Below, piece by piece: positions 18,111-26,133 of a DNA stretch of 64,000 bases; the first letter of the stretch is position 1, and every line of letters starts with the position of its first letter. The position numbers and the translations under genes were made by a program. The notes under the pieces are model-generated. The model was not told the origin of the DNA, did no database searches, and worked only from the letters and a program-made list of their open reading frames with translations. Origin of the DNA: Acinetobacter populi (GTDB lineage Bacteria > Pseudomonadota > Gammaproteobacteria > Pseudomonadales > Moraxellaceae); contig NZ_NEXX01000001.1 of assembly GCF_002174125.1 (NCBI RefSeq), forward strand, positions 992,001 through 1,056,000, given 5' to 3'.

Positions 18111-19004
18111 TTACTTCTTTTGTGCCAATAAAATTCCTACCAAGACCATTGCCCCACCGATACTATGATAAATTGTCCATTGTTCATGCAGAAAAATATA
18201 AGCAATAATTGCAGTAAAAATTGGAATAAAATTCATAAAGATACTGGTACGGTTTGAACCCAGATTTTGTACCGCCATCATCCATAAATAAGCTGCAAAA
18301 ATAGAAGAAAAAATCCCAGCATAGAACACTGCGGGCGCATTGGCAGCATTCAACTGATCCAGACCAAAGTACATAATCAAGGGAATATGAAACAATACCG
18401 CAAAGATGACTTGAATATAGAGCATAATGAATAGGGGTAATCTCAATTGCCAGCGCTGCAAGAAAATCCCATAAAATGCATATAATCCCACTGCCAATAC
18501 CATTAACAAATCACCAAAAATATGTTGTCCGTGTAACAATGTGGCAAAATTGCCCTGGGTAACCAAATACATCAGACCAAAAATTGATAAGATCACGCCA
18601 AAAATAGCAAACCGATTGGGATAAATTTTTAAGATAAAAATACTAAAAAAAATCGAAAAGACTGGGATAAAAGCATTAATAATCCCCATATTGGTTGCAG
18701 TGGTATAATGTGCTGCTGTATAGGCAAGCCCCTGATAACACACCATTCCCAAAAAACCTAGCACAGCCAATTGCCAAAGATGCGGACGAATATCCTGCCA
18801 GCGTCTTATTACTTTTAACAACATAAATGGTGTCAAGACCAGCCATGCAATCAACCAGCGATAAAAACTAATACTGATGGGTTCAATTAAATCCACAGCA
18901 TAACGGGTCACCACAATATTAATGGCCCAGATCAATACTGCTGTTAATGGCAATAGATATAACCAGCGCTGCGTTGTCGTGGTACTGATTGAACCTGTAT
19001 TCAT
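18111..19004 (-). CDS. EamA/DMT family transporter
   Basis: A 297-residue protein with ten hydrophobic helices arranged as two EamA repeats, the drug/metabolite transporter (RhaT/YdcZ-like) pattern. Family landmarks are WAINIVVTRYAVDLIEPISISFYRW in the first repeat and AAYLWMMAVQNLGSNRTSIFMNFIP in the second. Such proteins export amino acids or other small metabolites. The gene is divergent from an AraC-type regulator at 19100, which probably controls it. Substrate unknown. Confidence 0.85.
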   Translation of the reverse strand: MNTGSISTTTTQRWLYLLPLTAVLIWAINIVVTRYAVDLIEPISISFYRWLIAWLVLTPFMLLKVIRRWQDIRPHLWQLAVLGFLGMVCYQGLAYTAAHYTTATNMGIINAFIPVFSIFFSIFILKIYPNRFAIFGVILSIFGLMYLVTQGNFATLLHGQHIFGDLLMVLAVGLYAFYGIFLQRWQLRLPLFIMLYIQVIFAVLFHIPLIMYFGLDQLNAANAPAVFYAGIFSSIFAAYLWMMAVQNLGSNRTSIFMNFIPIFTAIIAYIFLHEQWTIYHSIGGAMVLVGILLAQKK

Positions 19005-19099
19005 GAATTTTTCCCGCTATTTTTTACCCTGCCTATTGTCGGTGATGTCTTATATAAATAATATACTGATAATCAGACAAAACCATTGAAGATACGACA

Positions 19100-19909
19100 T
19101 TGAACCAAACCTCCTCCATTGAGCACGCATGCCTTGGCACCCTAGACCATTCCAGTTTAGACATGTCACATCTGCATCTGGATGCCTATCAATATCAGGC
19201 AAAAGAAGAAGTCTATCCGCATAGTAATTTATGGGGTGACTTTAATTTCTCACTAGACGGTATTCTGGAGTTCAATATCGACCAACAGGTCTATTTATCA
19301 CCGCCAACTTTTGGCTTATGGATTCCGCCACATACACCCCATCAGGCCATCTCAAGGTACGATCAGGAAACGCGCTTTATCTGTTTTAGAATTTCCCCTA
19401 CGCTTTCCCGGCACTTGGCAGCAACACCCAGCGTGATCCAGATTTCACCACTGATCAGCTTTATCACTCAGCATTTATTGGATCAACGTACACAACAGAC
19501 GCCTTTGCAGCAATGGCATAAGCTATTGGTATTATTTGATGAATTATCGACTGCCCCAAGCCACGAGCATTACTTGCCACTAAGTAACGATATTGCCTTA
19601 AAAAAAATTACCGATTTTTTATTACAGCCGCAACATCATGCGCTAAAACTGCATAGCATCTGTACCCATTTTGCCATGAGTGAACGACATTTATTACGCT
19701 TGTTTCAACAGCATTTTGCCATGTCGATTTCCGAGTGGCGTAATCGTGCCAAACTGATTTATGCCATCGATCAACTAAAACTCAATGTATCCATTAAAAA
19801 AATTGCACTGGATTTAAACTATCACCATCCTTCGGCATTTATTGAATTTTTTAAACGCTATACCAATATGACACCAGAACAATTCCGCCTTCATCAATTA
19901 AGCGCTTAA
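19100..19909 (+). CDS. AraC family transcriptional regulator
   Basis: A 269-residue regulator with an N-terminal cupin sensing domain (residues about 30-110, containing FGLWIPPHTPHQA) and a C-terminal double helix-turn-helix of about 100 residues (HSICTHFAMSERHLLRLFQQH, then IALDLNYHHPSAFIEFFKR and MTPEQFR). The start is a TTG at 19100 with GAAG 8 bases upstream; the first in-frame ATG (19163) would cut into the cupin domain. It is divergent from the DMT transporter, which is its likely target, as in YdeO/NimR-type regulator-exporter pairs. The effector is unknown. Confidence 0.83.
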   Translation: MNQTSSIEHACLGTLDHSSLDMSHLHLDAYQYQAKEEVYPHSNLWGDFNFSLDGILEFNIDQQVYLSPPTFGLWIPPHTPHQAISRYDQETRFICFRISPTLSRHLAATPSVIQISPLISFITQHLLDQRTQQTPLQQWHKLLVLFDELSTAPSHEHYLPLSNDIALKKITDFLLQPQHHALKLHSICTHFAMSERHLLRLFQQHFAMSISEWRNRAKLIYAIDQLKLNVSIKKIALDLNYHHPSAFIEFFKRYTNMTPEQFRLHQLSA

Positions 19910-20046
19910 CCACGATCGTTTCCTTTTTATAATAAAATTTTGCACAAGAGTATTCGATTTATACATTCATCTTCCGTTATAGTAGCGTACACGATAGGCG
20001 GGATATTGATGTATACCGTCATTCAATACATTATTTGGAAAATTTT

Positions 20047-20628
20047 ATGAAAAAATTAACACTTGTTGCACTAATCACAACGATGGCCACACTGACTGCA
20101 TGCTCCAAACCTGTGACCGAAGTAAAAGATGGGGAAAGTAAAGCACCTGCAACAACACAACAAACTGCTCAACTCAGCACCAATAATAAAGCTGACATCA
20201 CAGCCGACGTTAATGCCATTCAGACATTTGGACTGGCGCAGGAACAGGCAGCATCGTCATTACAACAACGTATGGATCAAGCCATGCAAAAGCAGGATAA
20301 AGAAGAACTCAAAAAACTATTTACCGAATTTAAAAGCTTTGTCGAAAAAAGCAATGCCCACCTGAAAAAATTAAATCTAAAAAGTACTGAAGCCAATCAA
20401 CTACGCGAAAAAATGATTGAAAATAGTCATGTCGGTCTGGAAATGAGCGAAACCATTCTGACCAGTAACATGGAAAAAATTGATCCTGCACAGTTCCAGC
20501 CTTTACAGGAAAAAGCCATGAAAGCCCAACAAGAACTGATGGAAATTAGTCAGGACATTCATAACAAAATCTCTGATCAACCGGCTACATCACAGCAGCT
20601 TCCAGTCCCACAACAACCTGCTCAATAA
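20047..20628 (+). CDS. Small helical lipoprotein of unknown function
   Basis: A 193-residue protein with a lipoprotein signal peptide: MKKLTL, a hydrophobic core, and the lipobox LTAC with the lipidated Cys at position 19. The mature part begins with a low-complexity Thr/Gln linker, then is almost entirely helical and rich in Gln, Lys and Glu, with possible coiled coils (residues about 65-180), and ends in a Pro/Gln tail. The upstream in-frame TTG (20035) is rejected because the signal peptide starts at 20047. I recognise no named family. It is monocistronic. Confidence 0.75.
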   Translation: MKKLTLVALITTMATLTACSKPVTEVKDGESKAPATTQQTAQLSTNNKADITADVNAIQTFGLAQEQAASSLQQRMDQAMQKQDKEELKKLFTEFKSFVEKSNAHLKKLNLKSTEANQLREKMIENSHVGLEMSETILTSNMEKIDPAQFQPLQEKAMKAQQELMEISQDIHNKISDQPATSQQLPVPQQPAQ

Positions 20629-20650
20629 TTCGCTACATCCTATTTACAAT

Positions 20651-20690
20651 GGTTTAACATGCATTTTTGACAATCATGCTATGTTAAACC
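20651..20690. repeat. 40-bp inverted repeat before the peroxidase gene
   Basis: Perfect 10-bp outer arms GGTTTAACAT and ATGTTAAACC, with further GCAT/ATGC pairing inside after one bulged base. It ends 23 bases before the ATG at 20714. It may be an operator, a leader hairpin or a terminator without a T tract for the upstream gene. Confidence 0.5.
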
Positions 20691-20713
20691 GAACCTCAGT
20701 TTAGGATAAACTC

Positions 20714-21256
20714 ATGAGTAAGATTACCGATATTTCCCTCAATAAAATTGATGGCAGTGAAACCACACTGGCGGCCTATTCAGGCAAAGTTTTACTGGTG
20801 GTCAATGTGGCCTCAAAATGTGGTTTAACACCACAATATGAAGGACTGGAAAAACTTTATAAAGAGAAAAAAACGCAAGGTTTAGAAATTTTAGCATTTC
20901 CTGCCAATAATTTTCTGGCACAAGAACCAGGAACAAATGAAGAAATTCAGCAGTTCTGTTCTTTGACCTATGATGTCAGCTTTCCTTTATTCGCCAAAAT
21001 TTCTGTCGCAGGTGAAGATAAGCATCCACTCTATCAAGGGTTGATCACAGCACAACCGGAACGTATTGGAGAAGGTCCATGGAAAAAGGATCTGATTGAA
21101 TACGGTTTAACACCAAATGAACCACCAGAAGTATTGTGGAATTTTGAAAAATTCCTCATCAATAAACAAGGTGAAGTAGTCGCACGCTTTGCACCGGATA
21201 TTACTGCCGAAGATCCACGCCTAGTCGCAGCAATTGATGCCGAACTGGCAAAATAA
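20714..21256 (+). CDS. Glutathione peroxidase family protein (thiol peroxidase type)
   Basis: A 180-residue GPx-family enzyme that reduces hydrogen peroxide and organic hydroperoxides with glutathione or thioredoxin. The motif NVASKCGLTPQY carries the peroxidatic Cys (position about 36, Cys in place of selenocysteine), with LAFPANNFLAQEPGTNEEI giving the conserved Gln region and WNFEKFLINKQGEVV the Trp-Asn-Phe site. The length matches BtuE-like bacterial proteins. It stands alone, preceded by an inverted repeat and followed by a clear terminator. Confidence 0.93.
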   Translation: MSKITDISLNKIDGSETTLAAYSGKVLLVVNVASKCGLTPQYEGLEKLYKEKKTQGLEILAFPANNFLAQEPGTNEEIQQFCSLTYDVSFPLFAKISVAGEDKHPLYQGLITAQPERIGEGPWKKDLIEYGLTPNEPPEVLWNFEKFLINKQGEVVARFAPDITAEDPRLVAAIDAELAK

Positions 21257-21276
21257 AACTGTAAAATAAGTTCATC

Positions 21277-21308
21277 TCGGACAAAGGTGTATGTGCACCT
21301 TTGTCCGA
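21277..21308. terminator. Rho-independent terminator, shared by convergent genes
   Basis: A perfect 13-bp stem (TCGGACAAAGGTG with CACCTTTGTCCGA) and a 6-base loop, followed by five T residues on the plus strand. It ends the peroxidase gene and lies just past the convergent HAD gene stop. Confidence 0.93.
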
Positions 21309-21333
21309 TTTTTATCATTTATCACTATCTTAG

Positions 21334-22179
21334 CTAGAAATTAACAGCATTTAGACTCGGTTGAAAGGGATATTCTCCAGCCAGTAGTAAATCAATGACT
21401 TCAAGTACACCGTCCTGTTCATTACTCGTTGTCATAAACCGTGCCGCCTGTTTTAATTCTGGAACCGCATTATCCATGGCAAAGCTAAAACCAGCCTTCT
21501 GAATCATTTCCAGATCATTATAATTATCGCCAAAGGCTAAAATCTCCTGATCAGCAATCTGCCATTTTTGCTGTAACAAGCCCAAGCCATGCGCTTTATG
21601 CTGTTCCGGAATAATCAAATCAATAAAACCAAAACCACTGGAAACCAGTTTAACCGATTGGTTTTGAATAAAGTCTTTGGCTTTCAACACTTCAAGCAAT
21701 AGATTCACATCGCATTGTGCGGTGTTGAGCGTCACTTTACAAATTTGGTCATCGATGTGCATGAGATCCTGAACAATATTTAATTTTTTAAAATATTTAT
21801 TCAGCTTTTGATAGGCTTGCTGTGGCACAGTCACACTACTGTATGCGCCTTTCTTTCCGCATACCACTAATGCCTGCTGATAATTTTCAATTAAACTGGC
21901 AAGTATCTCTGCCACCAGATTCTGAGAAAAATGGGCAAATCCGACTTCTTCTGTTCCATCCACCACATATGCACCGTTTTCGGCAACATAAGCAATCTCA
22001 TTTTGAATTTCAAGGAAATAATTTTGTAAGGTATAAAGTTGATTACCACTTGCCGCCACAAAGCGAATGCCCTGTTGTTTCAGCTGTGAATATTGATTTA
22101 AAAATCTGGTTTTATTGTATTGTTTATTGTCATTTAAAAAAGTACCGTCCATATCAACGGCAATGAGTTTTATTGGCAT
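21334..22179 (-). CDS. Cof-type HAD phosphatase
   Basis: A 281-residue haloacid-dehalogenase hydrolase of the Cof/YbiV group, which dephosphorylates sugar phosphates, nucleotides or cofactors. Motif I (VDMDGTFLND, nucleophile Asp 8) is at the N-terminus, the large C2-type cap domain fills the middle, and motif IV (FGDNYNDLEMI) binds magnesium near residue 222. The start at 22179 is preferred to a Met 9 codons upstream because a GAGG ribosome-binding sequence stands just before it and the catalytic loop falls where expected. Substrate unknown. Confidence 0.88.
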   Translation of the reverse strand: MPIKLIAVDMDGTFLNDNKQYNKTRFLNQYSQLKQQGIRFVAASGNQLYTLQNYFLEIQNEIAYVAENGAYVVDGTEEVGFAHFSQNLVAEILASLIENYQQALVVCGKKGAYSSVTVPQQAYQKLNKYFKKLNIVQDLMHIDDQICKVTLNTAQCDVNLLLEVLKAKDFIQNQSVKLVSSGFGFIDLIIPEQHKAHGLGLLQQKWQIADQEILAFGDNYNDLEMIQKAGFSFAMDNAVPELKQAARFMTTSNEQDGVLEVIDLLLAGEYPFQPSLNAVNF

Positions 22180-22346
22180 TCGCACCTCTTTGTTATATGT
22201 TGTCATTATAGCCTAGATCAAGATCATGACAGTTTGATGAACGCTGCATGATCAATCACATACAGCTATATTAGAATATCTTAATCATTTTAACCCATCG
22301 AAAGCATCTAGGCAAAACCACTTCAAATCATACCGTAGCGTATATA

Positions 22347-22913
22347 TCAGGGTGATGATGGTGTGACCGTCTGCTTGGTCCAGATCAATTTTGAGACATC
22401 AAAGCCCTGATCTTGTGCTGTCTGTAAATAAGTGTCGATGGTTGCCTGATCAAGTGTTGGGCTACGCGATAATAACCATAAGTATTTGCGTGATGGGCCA
22501 CCTACCAATGCCACCTGATAATCCGGATCCAGACGTAAAATCCAGTAGTCACCTTTGGTAAATGGCAGCCAGCGCAAAGCACGAGGCAAGAAACTTACTT
22601 TTAATTTATTTTTGGCGGGATTCTGTGCATATGCAACACCATGTGCAGATTCCACCTGACCTTTTTTATTGATACATTGATTCAGTACCCCAATGGTATT
22701 ATCAGGATTCAACTCATAATTTGCTGTGACATCACTGGCACAATGCCGCTGAAAAAACATCGGTAACCGAGCAATCTCATACCATTGTCCAGCATAACGC
22801 TCAATATCGACTTCAGACGTGACCATCGGTGTAGCTTTGGCATAAAGTTGCCCATGTACTAACGACACAGCGGTCACCACACCCAGACCTATCAATAGAT
22901 ATGCAATTTTCAT
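22347..22913 (-). CDS. blc: Lipocalin (Blc-like)
   Basis: A 188-residue bacterial lipocalin. The first 25 residues form a signal peptide (MKIAYLLIGLGVVTAVSLVHG). There is no lipobox Cys, so it should be a soluble periplasmic or secreted form, unlike the E. coli Blc lipoprotein. Lipocalin motif 1 (YAGQWYEIARLPMFFQ) begins at about residue 40, and the second and third structural regions (DYWILRLDPDYQVALVGGPSRKYLWLLSR) follow. The family binds lipids or fatty acids in a beta barrel. It is downstream of the sulfatase genes on the same strand, with a 129-bp gap, so it is probably independent. Confidence 0.9.
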   Translation of the reverse strand: MKIAYLLIGLGVVTAVSLVHGQLYAKATPMVTSEVDIERYAGQWYEIARLPMFFQRHCASDVTANYELNPDNTIGVLNQCINKKGQVESAHGVAYAQNPAKNKLKVSFLPRALRWLPFTKGDYWILRLDPDYQVALVGGPSRKYLWLLSRSPTLDQATIDTYLQTAQDQGFDVSKLIWTKQTVTPSSP

Positions 22914-23042
22914 TGTTCAGGTATTCTCTTAAATTTATTTTTAGTGTAAAAGGCTTTGCCATTTGTTGTGTATCATTCCTGTCAGTGATATGGCATGAAT
23001 TGAATAAAAATAGATACAAAATCTTGCCGCATAAAAATGCCA

Positions 23043-24506
23043 TCATGGTGTAGGCAAGTTCACTTGAGGCCATTGTACCTGGGGTGTAGGTGGAATCTCA
23101 TCTTCTGTTTCCAACAACCACTGCAACAGTTGATCTCTTAACGCATGGATAATTTCAATATATTTGGCATCCTCAATTAAATTAATGGTTTCGTATGGAT
23201 CATTATGACGATCATATAATTCATGTTGTTCATATAAGCGCCAGACATAAGTCCAGTCACGAGTACGAATACAGGCAACTTTCCCCACCAATTTTGGATC
23301 CATATGCTGGACCTTACCTTTTAAATCATAGGGGAACGGAGGATCTTCCAAAATATCCTTTTCATTGGCATTAAAACCGCCTTCACTGAATACCGCCTCG
23401 CGATGGGACTGTTGTGGTGCAGTTAAAAGGGCTTTAAAACTTCGACCATAATGCCGATGCTGACTTTGTATCCCGGCCAAGTCTAATAAGGTCGGGAAAA
23501 CATCAAGTAATTCAATCAATGCATCAGAAGTTTTACCCTGTTGAATATCCTTGCCGGAAATAATGAGTGGCGTACGAGTAAGACATTCATGTACACCACT
23601 TGGCCATTTTTCAACCACACCATAATCACCTAAATATTCCCCATGATCTGAGAACAAGACAAAATAAGTATTGTCATCTAATTGATGATCCTGAATGGCC
23701 TGTCTGATTTTTCCGACATTGTCATCAAATTTGGAGACCATGCCATAATAAACCGCCTTGATTTCTTGCCAATCCTTATCACGATATTTATCCCAGCCAT
23801 GGGCTTGGCGCAATGCTTCAAGATATTTGGGCTGATAACCCTGTCCTTGACGAGGTAATGCCATAGCATCACGGTCGTACATGGAGAACCAAGGTTCTTC
23901 GACATCGAAGGGAGGATGTGGATCAATGAGAGGAATATACAATACCCAAGGTTTATTTTTAGGTTTACTGACCCATTGCTGTACGGTTTCAACGCAGGCC
24001 GTATCAAAAGTTAAATCGTTATCTTCTTTGCATCCATGATAAAAAGCACGGGACAAAGGGTGTCTATCTATGGCTTGTCTTACCTCTTCTGGATCGGTCT
24101 TAAACACTTTTCTCTGGAAAAAACTTTTTAAATCGTGACCATCAGAATGGGAAAAACCATGATAAGTAACTGATTGCTCGGTGGCATATTCTTCAAAAGT
24201 ATGTCCCCGTTCACCAATATGGACCACATCATAACCATGCTGTTTAAAGTCTTTAAGAAAATTTGGCTGATTCGGTTGAATTAAATTGACCAGCGTACGA
24301 TTACCATGCACATGCGGATAATAACCAGAGATAAAAGATACCCGGGATGGCGAACAAACACTATGCTGGGTAAAGACTTCGGAAAATGTCATTCCTTGTT
24401 GAGCTAAGGCATCAATGTATGGTGTTTTTACCACAGCATTTCCAAATGCTGGCAATGCATCTGCTCTTAATTGATCGGCCACAATAATGACAAAGTTAGG
24501 TTTCAT
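23043..24506 (-). CDS. Type I sulfatase, copy A
   Basis: A 487-residue sulfatase of the alkaline-phosphatase superfamily, cleaving sulfate esters. Its CSPSR motif (Cys 51 to Arg 55) is the site converted to formylglycine by a maturation enzyme, and metal-site motifs are VADQ at 9-12 and FSDHGEYLGDYG with Asp 287 and His 288. No signal peptide is visible, so it probably works in the cytoplasm. Residues about 166-441 are almost identical to copy B immediately upstream, while residues 1-165 and the last 45 differ more. It is the last gene of a run with copy B, a TonB receptor and a binding protein. A phosphonate monoesterase or choline-sulfatase activity is possible; substrate unknown. Confidence 0.88.
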   Translation of the reverse strand: MKPNFVIIVADQLRADALPAFGNAVVKTPYIDALAQQGMTFSEVFTQHSVCSPSRVSFISGYYPHVHGNRTLVNLIQPNQPNFLKDFKQHGYDVVHIGERGHTFEEYATEQSVTYHGFSHSDGHDLKSFFQRKVFKTDPEEVRQAIDRHPLSRAFYHGCKEDNDLTFDTACVETVQQWVSKPKNKPWVLYIPLIDPHPPFDVEEPWFSMYDRDAMALPRQGQGYQPKYLEALRQAHGWDKYRDKDWQEIKAVYYGMVSKFDDNVGKIRQAIQDHQLDDNTYFVLFSDHGEYLGDYGVVEKWPSGVHECLTRTPLIISGKDIQQGKTSDALIELLDVFPTLLDLAGIQSQHRHYGRSFKALLTAPQQSHREAVFSEGGFNANEKDILEDPPFPYDLKGKVQHMDPKLVGKVACIRTRDWTYVWRLYEQHELYDRHNDPYETINLIEDAKYIEIIHALRDQLLQWLLETEDEIPPTPQVQWPQVNLPTP

Positions 24507-24581
24507 ACTTGCTCCCCAAAATATTTTCCTTTTGATTTTTAAAGTAGCTGATCCACGATCAGTACAAAATTTCCCCTATTT

Positions 24582-26045
24582 TTAAGGTCGCTCTAAATCT
24601 ACTGCTACAAATCGTGTTTCCGACAATTTTGGTATTTCATCTGCGCTGTAGATCAACCAGTGCAGTAATTGTTGTTGTAACTGCTGAATAATCGTTGTGT
24701 TTTCCGGTTGCTCAATCAAATTGATAGTTTCATGTGGATCATTATGACGATCATATAATTCATGTTGTTCATATAAGCGCCAGACATAAGTCCAGTCACG
24801 AGTACGAATACAGGTAACCTTTCCCACCAATTTTGGATCCATATGCTGGACCTTACCTTTTAAATCATAGGGAAACGGAGGATCTTCCAAAATATCCTTT
24901 TCATTGGCATTAAAACCGCCTTCACTAAATACCGCCTCTCGATGGGACTGTTGCGGTGCAGTTAAAAGGGCTTTAAAACTTCGACCATAATGCCGATGCT
25001 GACTTTGTATCCCGGCCAAGTCTAATAAGGTCGGGAAAACATCAAGTAATTCAATTAGTGCATCAGAAGTTTTACCCTGTTGAATATCCTTGCCGGAAAT
25101 AATGAGTGGCGTACGAGTAAGACATTCATGTACACCACTTGGCCATTTTTCAACCACACCATAATCACCTAAATATTCCCCATGATCTGAGAACAAGACA
25201 AAATAAGTATTGTCATCTAATTGATGATCCTGAATGGCCTGTCTGATTTTCCCGACATTGTCATCGAATTTGGAGACCATGCCATAATAAACCGCCTTGA
25301 TTTCTTGCCAATCCTTATCACGATATTTATCCCAGCCATGGGCTTGGCGCAATGCTTCAAGATATTTGGGCTGGTAACCCTGTCCTTGACGAGGTAATAC
25401 CATAGCATCACGGTCGTACATGGAGAACCAAGGCTCTTCAGCTTCAAAAGGAGGATGTGGATCAACTAAAGGAATGTATAGTACCCAAGGTTTATTTTTA
25501 GGTTTGCTAACCCATTGCTGTACGGTTTCAACACAGGCCGTATCAAAAGTTACATCGTTATCTTCTTTTCGACCATGATAAAAAGCACGAATTAATGGAT
25601 TTTGATCAATATAATTCTGTAAACCCTGTGCTTTAATTTTTTGCTTTTTCTTTGCAAAAAAACTGCTTAGATCTTTCAGTTCTGGGTCGGAAAAACCATG
25701 ATAGCTTACCGATGCTTCGGTCGCATGTTCGGCAAAAGTGTCACCTCTTCCACCGATATGTACCACATCATAACCATGCTGTTTAAAGTCTTTGAGAAAA
25801 TTGGCTTGATTCGGTTGAATCAAATTATTTAATGTACGATTACCATGCACATGCGGATAATGCCCAGTGATAAATGACACCCTTGATGGTGAACAAACAC
25901 TGTGTTGAGTAAAAGTTTCAGAAAATGCCATTCCTTGTTTGGCTAAAGCATCAATGTGTGGCGTTTTCACCACAGAATTTCCAAATAAGGGCAATGCATC
26001 TACACGTAATTGATCGGCCACAATAATGACAAAATTAGGTTTCAT
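24582..26045 (-). CDS. Type I sulfatase, copy B
   Basis: A 487-residue sulfatase, tandem paralogue of the next gene downstream and equal in length. The CSPSR formylglycine site and the DHG metal motif are present. It differs most from copy A in residues about 98-160 (a loop region that may shape the substrate pocket) and in the C-terminal 45 residues. The 75-bp spacer to copy A and the 88-bp spacer from the TonB receptor suggest one operon. No signal peptide is seen. The two enzymes probably share chemistry but handle different sulfate esters; this is inference. Confidence 0.88.
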   Translation of the reverse strand: MKPNFVIIVADQLRVDALPLFGNSVVKTPHIDALAKQGMAFSETFTQHSVCSPSRVSFITGHYPHVHGNRTLNNLIQPNQANFLKDFKQHGYDVVHIGGRGDTFAEHATEASVSYHGFSDPELKDLSSFFAKKKQKIKAQGLQNYIDQNPLIRAFYHGRKEDNDVTFDTACVETVQQWVSKPKNKPWVLYIPLVDPHPPFEAEEPWFSMYDRDAMVLPRQGQGYQPKYLEALRQAHGWDKYRDKDWQEIKAVYYGMVSKFDDNVGKIRQAIQDHQLDDNTYFVLFSDHGEYLGDYGVVEKWPSGVHECLTRTPLIISGKDIQQGKTSDALIELLDVFPTLLDLAGIQSQHRHYGRSFKALLTAPQQSHREAVFSEGGFNANEKDILEDPPFPYDLKGKVQHMDPKLVGKVTCIRTRDWTYVWRLYEQHELYDRHNDPHETINLIEQPENTTIIQQLQQQLLHWLIYSADEIPKLSETRFVAVDLERP

Positions 26046-26133
26046 ACTTGTTCCACAAGATATAAGTTATTATTTAATGTGATCTATCACTTGTTATCCT
26101 TGGTATTCAAGCGATAGATCAGGCTGTGTATGG

